Part shown: piece by piece, positions 27,001-42,000 of the stretch
Layout of the letters: the number at the start of each line of letters is the position of its first letter
Position numbering within the stretch: the stretch's first letter is position 1
NCBI GenBank assembly: GCA_021292105.1
Contig: CM037870.1
Span: 10,474,486-10,538,485 of the forward strand
Origin: Anadara kagoshimensis
Taxonomy: Eukaryota > Mollusca > Bivalvia > Arcoida > Arcidae
Length of the DNA stretch: 64,000 nucleotides
Direction: 5' to 3'
Program-made: the position numbers and the translations under genes
Notes under the pieces: generated by a model
The model's database searches: none
What the model was told of the DNA's origin: nothing
Seen by the model: only the letters and a program-made list of their open reading frames with translations

Positions 27001-30000
27001 AATCTGGATGATTAAATATTAATAGACTTAAGTTTTTTAATATGTTGAGAATGATATTTTTATTTCTTTTGAATGAAGATGGGTAAATCCGAAAATATGA
27101 AAAAATCATTGTGTTCAGAATCTGTTAATTTGAAAATTCTTTTCCCATGAAATTTAAATGCAGGTTTTAAGCATTTTGTATTTATAATTTGCAATTACAT
27201 GTGCTCCATTTCATAGCCTGGAAACAGGTACCATAAAAAATAAACAAACTTTAAAAAATTCAGTGTATTCAGTAATACTGATTCCTTTGCAGGAAACCTA
27301 AAAAACTAAGAATCTTTCTACACAATGCTCTTAGCGCACAGCAAAATTTGAACGATAAACATTTCTACCAAACTTTTTTTCAAATATTTGCGGTAATACA
27401 ACTGATATATTTTTATGTTCTTAGAAATAAAATGCCCGTCCCAAGTCGGGGTTTTTATGTACAGTTCGTAGCCTGGGTATGGGGGTAACGGTTTTTGTTT
27501 TAGATTTTACCCAAATCACGTGTTATATAGCTGCTTATCTCATATCATGTATTCATATTGTCATGTGCTACTTTTGAATTTTTATGAAATAATACATTCA
27601 AAAGTAGCACATGACAATTGTCATGTGCTACTTTTGAATGTATTATTTCATAAAAATTCAAAAGTAGCACATGACAATTTTTATTATTGTTTTCAATGTG
27701 CTTTCGGAAACTAGATGGACTTGTGCAATGATTGTTTTCAATGTGCTTTCGGAAACTAGATGGACTTGTGCAATGATTGTTTTCAATGTGCTTTCGGAAA
27801 CTAGATGGACTTGTGCAATGATTGTTTTTCATGAGAGTCGGAAGCATTAACCTTTCACTTATTTATTTTGCACAACATAAAAGTCGTGACTATTTGATTA
27901 TTATGACTCAAAATGAAATCTTGGGATCAAAATCATTTAATAGTTCACCTCACTGTCTTGTGCAATGGAACGGAAATGATACACCGATAAGTGGTCTCTC
28001 CTGTATTTCCGAACCCCACTGATGACTTGCACAACTACGAGTGATTGAGTCAATTGCGTAGATGTTGATGAGTCTAGAAATTCTACAAGGTTGGGTCACC
28101 TCTGTATTATCATTCGCTGTCTCATACCCATTTTTGAAGTAAATAATTAGCTTTTTGGCTACTATTCTCTCGTTTTTAGTAAATGACTATTTGTTATGAT
28201 GTTTTGAATTAATAATAAAGCTGAAATTATTGGAACACGCTCTAATAAAGTTAAATACGTAATTATCATTTTGGCACTCTCACTGTCTGTCTTTACTTTC
28301 TAATTTCAAAATTGCACTTAGTGAACTTTTCTTGTAGGCGAATTAATTAAGATGTAGGCCGATATCGGCGGTATCACTCGTGTGATAACGACTTTATATA
28401 TAACATTACCATATGAATAAATACTAAACACCTAACAGTTATGATAAATATCTAAAAGTGATAAAAGCCAAGATCTCGGTTGATGACGTCACGTGTTAAG
28501 GTTCCCAAATTTATTACGATTTTATCACCAAAAGTATAATTTAATCTGCTATAAATTCATGGATATTTTGTAATAAACAATTCCAGAAAGAAACTCATCC
28601 CGGCACATTATTTTTTATTATGTAAAGAATTATAAAGAAAAAGTTTATGTTTTCCTTCAATGAACATTATCTGTGTAACGCGCCAAATCACAAATCTAAC
28701 TTTATTAAATATAGACACTTTATTGTTTCTGGGTTAACGAGTACATAGTGAATTCCAATATGAAATAAATTATAATAATCTTAATCAATAACAAACACAC
28801 CAATCCATATCCAAATCACCATTCCAAAGCAAAGTAAAAACTTTGAAATCTGCAAATTAAAAGGAACAAGTGAACTGTCATCAGCTGGAAAGAGAGGTTG
28901 GGTGCTCAGGAAGGGTTTCTGTTTCTTTATTTGACCTTCTGTTTCGTCAGCTTCACCGGTCACGTAATTGATAATGGAGCAATTTAATGAATTAATTGAT
29001 TCGATCGCGAGTGCCAAAGAGTGTTTACTTTGTCGTGGATTTCTATTCTTTCTGGCTTGGTACTAGTGTTGTAAGGCGTTGGTCTGCAGAATTTCGGACA
29101 AATCAAGTAACAATATGAAAACAACAATAAGTGCACACTTGTACAAAGTAGATCAGAAACACTTGAACATAATTCAAGTAATATATGAACTTGTGTGCAA
29201 GATTTATCACTGATGTTTACAAACAAATAGGTGAGAAATTACTGATGTGATATAAAACAGTATATGAATCTGACTACGTAGCAGTTTATTCAGTCGTGAC
29301 AAAGTCTTCAATGAGTCAAGTCGCTTACTTTTACTTTTAGGTATTGAACAGATAACTTTATCAGTTGTGTATAAGAATAGTGGTAAGAAAATAAAAATAT
29401 AAGAACTAAAGACAATGTACAATCAACGCGACCTGTCTTATATCAAGGTCTCTCAAGGGAACCAGTAAAAGTGCCCTTTATGGACAAGTGGTCTTTATAT
29501 ACAGGTTCAAATAATAAGAAAAAAGAACAATTAAAATGCAGTTTTACCAGTCTTTATAAGCAGGTGACCTTTATATAGAGGTGGTCTTTAAGGCAGGTTG
29601 GATTGTACTCGGTAATTCTTGTACTCTCCAAAGAAGTTACAAAAAACATGTCTCAATAGGGATATTTTGTAGCAGGTTTCTCTACTTTATTGTGAAAATT
29701 AAGGAATCATTGTGACAAATATTTTCCCCCCATTTCTCGAAACTTCCTAGACTATTCTGGAATGTCCTTAATATTTTAAACGTTTGAAGTTTTAAGGCTA
29801 TCACATATCATAGTATATAGTCATCATCTCGACGTCATTGATAAAGTATTTGACATATTACTGATATTATTTGTACTTATTGAAGACTTGTTAATATTAA
29901 AATTTAAATGACAGAGAATTTACATAATTACTAGAACATATATGTTTAAAATCGATTTATGGTAAAAAACATAAATCATATTTTTGTGAAATATTAAATT

Positions 30001-33000
30001 GACCATTTCATAAATATCAGATATGAATTGGGCGATTTGTGTTTAATCTTGTGAAAAAAATTCTATTTCACCCAATTTTGTCAGTCGGGAAAACCAATTT
30101 CTGTAGTAATTGAGTCGCGTTTAACATAAAACATATGTAATGTATGTAAGACTAATATGTAGGATATATACATATATAGCTGGGTTAAATATTTCATTGG
30201 GCGTAAAGTCTATCAACATCCTCAATTCATACACACTTAAAATGTACCCTGCTCGCTTGATTTCACTAATGGGCTGGTGTTATTATCAGCCAAGCGTGTT
30301 TATCAAAGATGTTAAAAAATTTATGTGAAAATAAAAGAGTCTAAAAGATTACAATTTTGTAGAAATCATAAACTTTCTGATGGTATTAAAAATTGACTCA
30401 GCGATTTATTATTTAGAAAAATAAATTTAATGAGTTTGACTTAGGGACTGGTATTAGTTGTATTCCATTCAAGCGAAATGCAAATTTTTAATCAAAGAAT
30501 CAGAGGAATGTGAATATTTTGGGGAAATAAAAAGGTTTTACAATTAAAAAATGTACTTCAGTCATAAAAAAACCCTTACCATATAAAACAGTTTGTCACT
30601 AATAAAGGTGAAAACAAAGCTTAATGAATCATTTTATGTTCAAAGTATCTAAAAATTGATCATTTCACAAAAAGCGCTGATAAAGTGAAAACCCAGCCTG
30701 AAAGGACGGGACTTAATAGAAACCCTAATTACAGGGTACAGACATTGATGAGAGGGATCACTAACGTGTACCCGGCAAAGTTAACTTGTCAGACCACACG
30801 CAATACGACATAAATATGTAATAACTTTCTCTTTTAAGTTGTATCGAAAGTTGATGTTCGCTGAAGAAATACCCCCTTTGGTGTCATTAACATCGCATTG
30901 TAGAATTGTCGATTTTTGTTCTTTTTATTCCGTTTTTGTGAAAATAATTAAAGCACATTGATGACACGTGTGATATATGTCTGTTGTAATCTTCCACTTG
31001 TTACATAAAAGTATGAGAAAAGTTATAAATTCAATAAACCCGCCACACAAGCTATGGTATTGCAGCTAAAAGGTATTACATCGGACAGAACATCATACCA
31101 TACTTAAAAAGCCAAGTTAATTTATTGCAACATGAATTATATCGAACTCATTGACTTTCATCCCAATGACGTCCCATAGTTCCATGTTGCTTTCATTCTC
31201 AATTTTAATTACACACGTGGCGGATGTAAGCTAGCTAGACATGAGCTGCTTGCCCTTTCGGAGCACACGGTCTCAATTTCCTGACGGTAATTAACTTTTT
31301 GATTTTAGTTTCACAGTTTCATAGTTTTTGTTTTACTTTGGTATTGTGATTTGGGCATGGATTAGTAAGCTTTGTTTTTATTGGAATCAAAGATAAAATA
31401 CCAATCGATGTCCAAATTACAATACCAAAATCAAAGTTAGACTGTCAATTTAAGAAAAAGGAGGGTTTCGAAATTCAACTTACAGAAATATATATACATA
31501 TATATAGCTAAAAAGATTTAAAGACTGCAAAAATGTATGTCAAATCATGCTTGGTATGTACAACAATGAAATCATACTCCTTCTAACACATGTTATGTAA
31601 ACAGTTGTGTTAACATCATACAGTAATGCACTTGAGCACGTGGATTTGAAGTGGAATGATCAGTAAGACCGATAACATCAATATCTTAATAAAACCTCTG
31701 ATAACTAAGAGATCTTCAACGGACAGAGACATCTTTACATTCTTTATAACACCTGTCTGTATCAGGTGGTAAAATTTGAATAATTCATTATGGTGAAATA
31801 AAGTGTCTTTAAAGAGTATTTACTCAGTGTGCAGATAGCTATAGTGAGTGTCCTTCTTGTTGGATCACATTCTTATTTGATATATTTTCTCATCTTAGGC
31901 TTTTACTTTATAAATAAATAAATAAATAAATACATAAAGCGTATAACATTATCTTTCTGATAATTTAACAGCAATGCGTTTTTACAGAAATTTTCATGGT
32001 CAAACTTTGACTAAATTCATAACCCCAATTTTACCATTACCCTAATATATTTTATAGATTGATTAAACTTATCATATTTCAGATTGTCTTTTCTTATTTT
32101 TTGAGAGAGGACTGAATATTTTATTCGCTCACTGAGAGAGAGAAAAGAGAGAGAGAGAGAGAGATTAGTGGAAGTTTCAGGATAGGTGGTCAATGCATTC
32201 TTTTTATCTTTTAATCTCAGGTGTGTTATTATAATCAGGTATGTTAACACCATCTTATAAAGGTATAAAATTATTCAGTGTTGATTTAATATGTTTATTT
32301 TTGTTCAAAGACTAGTTTCATACTTTTAATCGTGAGATGTTAAACCTCATACCTGCATGTTTAATTCTCTCCTGTTAAGCCGTGTAATTGTGCAGTGCAT
32401 TCCAAAGTGAAGGATCTAAAGGTTTCTGCATTCTTTATTCTACGGGTAACTAATTGTACCAATAAAGAACAGAATTACATATTAGTCTGGATGACGTATA
32501 AAGCAGAATATTTTAATTTGTCTCTTGCTGCGGAAAAATACCATCAAAGTGCTGTAAAAATTTCTGAAATCAAAACGCTAATCATCATTTAAACACCTGA
32601 ATCTATTTTCATACATATTTTAAATCGATAAGAATTAAGAAAATTGCCGTTAAATACTACATGTATGTTGTATCATTTCATTTTAAATTGTAAAATGCGA
32701 AACGTACGAATTAAATTTCAATTATTGTAAAAGCACGTAATTTTGTATAAGGGTTATAATTCGTTTCGTGGTATCATTGAGGGTTTAATCGCCAAATAAA
32801 CACACTAAAATATATGCTTAAAAGTCATTTTGAAGGAGAAAATATTGTCAATAAATATTCCTAAATACTGTCATTATTATATCAAAACACCCAATTATTA
32901 CAAGTAAAACAGGGTACAACACTTTAAAGTTCCTAACACTTGTTGTCTTCATTTTCTCTGAACCACTGATAAATTATCAGTTTTTTTTTAAATCTTAACG

Positions 33001-36000
33001 TTCATGTGAACTAAAGCGAAGCAGTTTTCATCACAAACGTTTATTATGTATCAATGTCAGGCGAATCAAATAGCCCTCATTACAGATAGTTATTACGAGA
33101 ATTAACTGCCTTTACACTGATATATATTAGATGTTACGGTGTAATTGATTCAGTGCTCTTTCTGTAAGGTATCGAACACCTGAGTTCCCTGGATAATTAG
33201 GTGCCAAATCGCACCTATTCTTCAAAGGTTCCTCTGTCAAATATTACCAGTCAACAGTTTAATTTAATAAAGCTAAGTTGAGCAAATGCATGTGTACCAT
33301 GTGTGAACTTAATCCCCCTGAATAGGCATATTGTATGTACGCATTTGTCTCGATTTCAGGTCAGCTGTTCCATTCTTCAAAGTTACCTCGGTCAAAAAAC
33401 CCACATGTTCTCAAAATGTGCTATGCCTCCCAAATAGACTTTACTATTGCTTTGTATAGATTTCCACGGTCCCCTTTTTAATGGTTACAATATAGTTCAG
33501 CTGTTGCTTTTACCTGTTGCATCTGTTTCGTAGCCCTTTAGTTGGTAGTGCTCTTTTTTGCATAAAACCATATTATTGATGAAATTTACGCGTTTTACCT
33601 AATGAACCGGTTTTCAAAGTCTCTGTTTTGCGTTTGTGGTATGGTTATAGACTGCCTTTGTGGTATGGTTACAGACTGCGTATGTGGTATGGTTACAGAC
33701 TGGTATATTTGTGTTTGATACCGAGGTTTTCATATTTCACAGTATTGTTCTAAAAGATAATTGGGTATCATTTTGTTATAATTATCCGTGATGGCCGTCT
33801 TATAATTAAGTCGGATGTTTTATGATAAGCGGACTTATTCTGTTCATTTTGTTTTGTTGGGTAATTGAGTGTTTTTCCATATTCAAGTGCAATGCACTCA
33901 GTCGAATTTACTGTCCACCAACGGAGCGAGCACTCTACCAACTGAACTACCGAAATGGTTAATTTTATAGATAATTGCGTAAAGATGTTTGATATTAATG
34001 AACCATTGCTGAAAGTGTAAACGAAACGGGCTTGGTCGGAGACGTCGGTGTACGAGTATCAACCAGTATGAAATAGCCCAATGCATTTAAAGACATTTCA
34101 AAGCAAGTGACTAAGCTCACTAATTGCTCAATAACACAAACATATCTGTCCACGTCCAAACTACAATACTAAAGGCAAAACCATATCTTGAAAAAAACGG
34201 TAATTTAGTAAACCAGAATCAAGTTTCACAATCATTCCTTACCTAAGATTTTCCTTAACTTAAATTTAGCAAATTTTTGTAATCTCCTTTTGGAACTACT
34301 GATGAATATTGTTGTCAAACTATATTCAAATGTTTTAATCTACAAGTGATCTTAAAAATAACACCTTAAATTTCTCAATATCTTGAAAATTAACAAAATT
34401 ATAAAGATTTTAATTTTTTGCCAGATTTAAGTTAAGGAAAATCTTAGCTAAGGAATAATTGTAAAACCGGGGCCAGGGAAGTGAGGTCGGGTGCGCCAAA
34501 AGGCTGTCATCATGTCTAGTTAGCTTCAACCGCATAAAAAGAACATATAACGCTGTGACGTACTTAAAATTAGATGTTGTTCTTTTTGCAAACATTTAAT
34601 TAACGGGTAGATAGTGATTTCAATGTATCTTGTTAGAGTGTGCTCTTAACACGCTTTAGAGGAATTAGGCATATTGAAAAAACTAAGGATTCGTCTTGAA
34701 ACAGAAGTTAAAAGGGAAACTTAATTGAATAACTACAAGATAAAAGTATTAATAGAATATTGATGGAAATCTTTAACTGATCAATATCGGAATTGGTTTT
34801 AAATAATCACATAAACTTTGATACTTAATATAAGATCAATGACAGTGGTTTACTGGCAGATGTTTATCTGATAATTATAAAACTAGTCATTAGATCATGT
34901 AAGCTAACTGTTTATAATGACACAAAATTGAATAAAATACGTACTTCTATATAGATAGATAAAATTGTCAAAACCACGTGTGTATAAAACACCCATCCTT
35001 CTGTTTTAAAGCCATACAATACTGTATACCATTGTATTAAAGATAGGAAGAAAAAGTCAGTAATTCACTTTTAAATAGATGTTAAAAGTAGGGTTTATTT
35101 TAAGTACCAAGTTTGATATTGTACTTATGTGGTGTCTTTCCGTTTCGGGTACCAGTAATTGCCCGAACACATTTCCCCTTATCATAGATCAGATTTATAT
35201 CTGAACTTCCCAATAACTTTGTTATAAACTTTTATTTTCGTATAAACTTACCACAATTGCTAATAAAGCTGTCCAACTATTGGCTGTTTATATACATATT
35301 TGTATACACATAGAGGTGACAAATGGCTAGATGTATGTTCAAATTCTCATAAATTCTGGAGTACTTTTGTAATCTCTGATGTAGGTCAGCTTGTAAGAAA
35401 ACAAATCTGCAATTGCTGAATTTATAAATATTAGTCAGTTAAAAATTTAAAATAAGATATGAGAAGATTGTTTTATCTCATACTGGACAACCAAAAAGAT
35501 GTATAGTGTGCCTAATTAAAATCAAGAATATAAAAAAGCCCATTACATTGCATAAAAACGCAATTACAGAAAGGACAAACTTTATAGCTAACTCATTTTA
35601 ACGACGTCGAAAATGGTAAAAATGACAAAGGTGTATAAAGGAACTTGGCAAAAGAAACCACTTAATTAACCCGCATCTACCACCTATCTGCCCCCAGTTT
35701 GTAGAGTCATTCTTATTTATATTTATATATTTATATATTGTTTAAATAAAAAACAAACATACTGATCCATGTCCGAATCACAATTTAAAAGCAAAGTAAA
35801 AACTTTGGAACTGACAGGTTAGGTAAAACAACGTTCACCATGGAAGTGAGGTCAGGTGCTCCGGAAGTACCTCCTGTTTAGCTACCTACAGCCGCCACGT
35901 GTGTTATCAAAACTGAGAGAAAGGAACACAGAACGTCAAATACATCCAGGGAAATTCCGGACAAATAGACAACAAACTTATCAAGAAATTCTTTAAAATG

Positions 36001-39000
36001 TCGTAGGTAGTTTTATTCCGTTTTGATAGGAACATGACGGCAAGGAATCGAACACTTTCCTAAAATCCTGATCTAAAGTGCACTGTGTTAAGGTCAAATT
36101 TGTTTTCAAGCATACCACATAATTACGTGTACTTTTTAAAAATAATAAATTTGATCAGTTTTTATGTATCCTGGGATAGACACTTCAATGTCTTAACATA
36201 AAAAACAAAATTATTTTTACATGGTTGTTGATCTGAAAAACTTAGCCTAAATGACACAGTAAATTGTATTTGACAGAGTGATTTGAAATTGAAAAAAAGA
36301 TATTTAAACTGTATTGTGACTATGCATGTTTGCATTTAGAATTGATGGTTTAAGTACGGAAGATGCGTGAACAGTTGACTGAACATGATAGATACAAAGT
36401 GTAAAAATATAAATAAAATGCTTTTTTATTGAATAAGTCATCTTTTTGCTTCACTGAATTTGTGTTTTATCTAAATTGTTTTCTATTTTTATTTAACATC
36501 GAGATAAAAAACTATGCCTTACTTTTGGCGCGAAAACACATTTAAGGTTGCTTCGTACATTTTTCTAAAATAAGTATATTTTCTGGGGTTATCGACAATC
36601 TTCCAAAATTATGTCTATATGTTTTTTTTCTTTAGGATTGAATTTATCATTTTGATTTTGTGTTGTGCAATTATTCCAATACATTATGCCTTGGTTGCAT
36701 TAAATTGAAGTTATAATTTTTAAGACGACTTTGTTTTGTGGCGAATTATTGAAATATATTGAAGTAAACATTCCTTTGACGTGCCATGCTTTTTTTCTCA
36801 ATATTATTATGCACGTGGATTCCTTCCCTAACATCTCTGGTGGAAGGTCACGTGTTTATAAAATCAAAAATTTTTACTTTGCCTTCCGGTTGTGATTTTG
36901 ACATGGATTGGTATGTTTGTTTTTTATTTGATTTGGATAATCTTGATGTGATTGTCCTGGATTTATTTGACATCCCATAGTTCCATGTTCCTTTCACACA
37001 GTTTAGATTTAACACGTTGCGGGTGTAGCTAGCAAAACAGAAGGTGCTTACACTTCCGGAGCACCCGATCCCACTTCCCTGGTGGAAGTTAACGTGTCTA
37101 GCCTGACTTGTCAGTTCCAAAGTTTTTTATTTGCTTCTGGATTTTGATTCGAACATGGATTAGTATGTTTGTTGTTGATTATACAGTTTGGGGTCTTTCT
37201 TATAGTCTAAAAGAAGTTCTCGAGATCGACTTTTATTTTAATCTATCACATATTTTTATTTTTTCTATACTTGCTTTAATAATAATATTTTTGCTTTAAT
37301 TTGCTATTTCAGCGTTGTTATTTGTTCTCGATATAAACACATTATATTATCACATGTATGATATATAGTTCTCATTTTATTTTACTCCAGGCTGCAGAGA
37401 GACAGCGTTTATTTATTCAATAACCAGTGCTGCTGTAACGCATTCCATTGCACGTGCTTGTTCAGAAGGGAGCATACATACGTGTAATTGTGATTATAAT
37501 TTAAAACAACCAACCGGAAAGGACTGGGAGTGGGGAGGTTGTAGTGATAATGGTAAATTTGGACATAAATTTTCCAGAAAGTTTGTAGATGTTTTAGAGA
37601 AAGGGAGAGATTTTAGATACACAATGAACCTACATAACAACGAAGCAGGTCGTGTGGTAAGTTTGTCAAGTATTTTGGTAACTGGTAATGTGTTTCCATG
37701 TTAATAAGCTTTAAAATAGACTTATAAATGTCTTGCTACGTGCCTATTTAAGAAAAATGTGCAATCTGTTCATGCCCACTGGTATGATTCTAGAATTTTT
37801 TTCGAGAACCGTTAGCGTCTAACATATTATAACGTATTGCTTCCAAAATGAACAATAACAATCTATAACTAAAATAAAACAGAGATGAAAACTAAATCAT
37901 TTGAATTTGGCAAAAAATGTAACTATCAAGCCTGGTGCAATTTCTTGAGTCGAGGGTTTAATGATTAATATTTAATTTTAATCACTTTTACTGCAACGAA
38001 ACAATTGAACATCATCTTGTCATCATGTTGCTGTCTTACCAAAGCGGAAGATTTCATAAACAGTAGTTTCTTTGGATTGTTTTTCATTTTCATGTGATTC
38101 AATGCTTCTATGAATGAAATAGATTAGTATGTTTGTTTGTGATCAATATTGAAACAATTTTAAATGAAACTTGAACGATTTTTGTTGGAGATATGACGCA
38201 TTAACATTTAGCAAAACGATAATATTTTGTAATAAACAAATTTATATAAATAATATCACAAATGTACGAAAGCATGCAACTATTATTTAAATTTTATTTT
38301 AAAATCTTAAAATTTATGTCTTACTATAAAATGTGGCAAGAATCAATAGAAGATTAGATAAACAGGGTACAATAATACTGTTATTTGTGTTTGAAGCATT
38401 GTAATTACGCCCTACAGATACGTAAAATATAGTCCTTAAAAAGATTTTTTTAAAAATCGAACAAGGTTACTGGAAAGTTCGTTTTGATAAAAAAATCTGA
38501 TTTGTGCTAATTGTCTGAAATTATGCGTTTCCACCCTTTAATTAAAATTTGCAGAGGAAATGGACTAAAACTGGGACGAGATTTATAGATTGGATTGCTA
38601 TTTTAGATTATTTGTCTAAAAGTCGAAGTAATAATGTTTATTTATGTCATCATTTTGCAATCATCAAAGGACTTGGAGTAATATATATACAAAATGAATT
38701 CAATTGATTTCTTTATTTACGATATACACTCTTCGTATTAGTAGGTAACAAAATTACCCATAGCCACACCTGAAAATTGTTTAAAAATATACAGTCATCA
38801 ATATAACCTAGTAACAGCTATGTACGTGTATGTACTGAGTAAAATATCTAGTGTTACAAATAAATCTGTTCAATATGTGATGTCTAAAATAAATGAAGTA
38901 CGTTTTAAAAAAGCTCTATGTCAATTGATATTTTTGAAAACCCATAGCCCCAGGTTCCTTCCTTTTTCAATTTTGATTTTAACACGTGGTGGATGCAGCT

Positions 39001-42000
39001 AGCTAAACAGGAAGTACGTACCCTTCAGAAACACCCGGCCTCGCTTCACCATTGGAAGTGCACGTGTTGAACTTAAACTGTCCGTTCAAAGTTTTTACTT
39101 TGCTTTTAGATTGTGATTTGAACATAGGTATTTTTGGTTTTTGATTTTGGGATGTGGTTTGGGGACCAACTAGAAACGCTCTACAAGAAATAGAAAAAAA
39201 TCACAAACAGTGAACTAACTGTACTAACACAGGTTCGCAATATGCAATCGGCACTTTCAAAATGAATATAGGGATTTATTGCTTGGTAGTTGTACAGCAG
39301 TCAAAAACAAGGCATACTAAACCAACAAATGTAGAAATCATAACATAAGATTGAAACTACTGACTATAATCCTCATACTTTGGAATTGTCGCTCTCTGAT
39401 ATAATGATAAAGTGATGGGTTAGAGTATTTAATCTGGCCTCTTCTAACAATCTACCCTACCGGAGCACTCGACCTCGCTTTCCTGGTGAAAATCACACGT
39501 TTTACATAATTTGCCAGTCAACATCTGAGTGTAGGTTTTCCATGCCACAAAAATATATGCAAAAACACAAACAACTTTAAAAAATATATGTCAAATTTAC
39601 CAAAACAAAAACTACCATTCCATTTCACTCTTTAGTGTTCCTGTAAAATAGCTACACCCGCCGCGTGCGAAATAAAAACAATAGAATGAAAGAAACATTT
39701 GACTATTAAACGCCAACTATATCCACTATAAAAATAAAAAGCAAACATACAAATTCATGTCCAAATCACAATCCGAAAGCAAAGTAATAAAAGAATTCGA
39801 AACTAGCCAATTAAGTTAAACGTGAACTCCCACCAGAGTAAGTTATACCGATGCTTAATTAATTTTCATTTTTAAACATTTTTGTTATTATATATTTTAT
39901 GATTTATTTTGTAGCATGTTTCCAAAGGTATGACCCAGGACTGTAAATGTCACGGCATGTCAGGTAGCTGTACAATAAAGACCTGCTGGATGAGACTGCC
40001 TCACTTTAGAACTGTGGGCGATTTACTCAAAGACAGATTCGATGGTGCTTCTAAAGTTATTCCTGGTAATGATACATTTTGTTTGATTACTATCTTCTTT
40101 ACATAGTATTGTACGCACGATTTAAAGTTCAAATAAAAGTAAAAGTGTAATAAAATCCAAATAAAGCAAAATATATATTACATACTCGCACCTACAGTAC
40201 ACATTTACAAGGACATTCAGATGTATTTTCTTACTTTTTCAATGTTTTCTCATCATCCATAATGACCGTTTGATCCTTTTGATACTCGTCGTGCTCATGT
40301 TTGATAAACGTTTATATACTGTATAACAAATTTTTTTTTTTTCAATGTCACTTTGGCATTACTAAAGTCAGTATGTATGGATGTTCTTGAAAATTATGGT
40401 ATTGTGCGTAATAAAACCATCGGTTCTCTAGTTTACTACTTATAATGTCAATTATAATTTAGTTCATACGTACTTTACTTTTGTTTTGCCTTTAAAATTA
40501 TTATTTTCTTTTCATAAGAATATCAGCTTAAATCTATTTAAATTTCTTAAATAATTTTTCTTTTGACCTTTTTGTACCAGGTAACGCCGGACGCCGAGCC
40601 AAAAAAGGTTAGTTTTGTCAATTTTCGTTCTTTTCCTTGAATGGACAAAACATTCTTCTAAAATATCATTTATAATTTTTTATCAATATTGATAAAACTA
40701 ACAATGAAATCACTAACTAAACAGTTGTTTGTTTAATGTTGTCATTTTTTATTTGTTCTAAAACCAGCTAATAAAATTATCATGTATTCAAAGAATACCT
40801 AAATTGACGTGAGATATCCTAGTGAAAATATTAAAAAGGGATTTTATTGCTGGTGAACAGAGATGAATGGAATGTCGCTGTATTCAAAATTATCCTGGAT
40901 AAAATTAAAGTCCCATATTTCCATATTCCTTATTATCAATTTTAATTTCTTATCTAAGCTGCACAAAAGGAGCTTTCTTTTCTGGAGCACCATGTCTCAC
41001 TTCCAAGCTTTTGATCTTGTATTGTGATCTGAACATGGATAGGTATGTTTGTGATTCAATTCAACAGCATATGACGTAATACCCCAATGTTCAAATGTTC
41101 AAATGTTCGAAAGTGCGGAAATAGTGTTTCCATTGAATACAGAATACTTTGTTAACATCATTTTGGAGAGAACTTGTCAAATTTTACGATTCTTTATTTT
41201 TCTGAGTTGAAATTAAAAGCTGGTGATATTATGAATTTATTAAACGGACTTACAAGCTAATTAGAAGTTGTATGCAAGTGGTGTATATCTTGTATTTTAC
41301 GTTTACTATCAGTATTGTGTCTTTTAGTACTCTGCTAAAACACTTCACAGGGAAATAAATCTTATCGAAGCATTAAATCAAATAAGTACATATCGAAAAG
41401 TCGACAAGTGTCGTCTCAGCAACTGATCTTGGTCCCTTAGTCCCGTTAGCTATATCTCGACCGACCGCCTTATAGCAGCTGGCAGCATTTATGCCACTAC
41501 CTACTCAATTCTTGGCAGTATTGACAGTCGCGCCTCCATTCGATTTAATCATGGATCGGTATGTTTGAGTTTGATTTCGTTGGCTTAATGTTAAACTTTT
41601 GATTGGGTTGCACTGTCCATGATAAGTTTTTATTATGTATTAGTTTGGATCATGTTTATAAAGTTGAAAATAAACATTAGAAAATATTATTGTGTTTGAC
41701 ATCGAACTTTGGGACCAATAACACTACACAAAAGAACTGAAAAACGTAGTTAAGACGAGTAGTTGAATGAAGGAATAAACCTCTGGTCATAAAATTTTCA
41801 TTTTTGGACGCATATTGCATACAATGACAAAATAGTATCCAGTTGTATGGATATAGCACCTTAAGACTCATTATCAGCACTACTGATGAGGAATTGTACT
41901 CCGAAACGGCCGTCTAGTGCTGTAAAGCATTGAAAGACATGTTTTGTTCATTCTTGGAATGTGTTGTTGCTTTGAGCACTTCAAAATAAATCAGCTCCGG

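Noticed and set aside
34305..34330. CTGATGA motif as another hammerhead
   Set aside because: No GAAA plus GTC at the required distance and no pairing stem I; the same holds for the CTGATGA at about 86.
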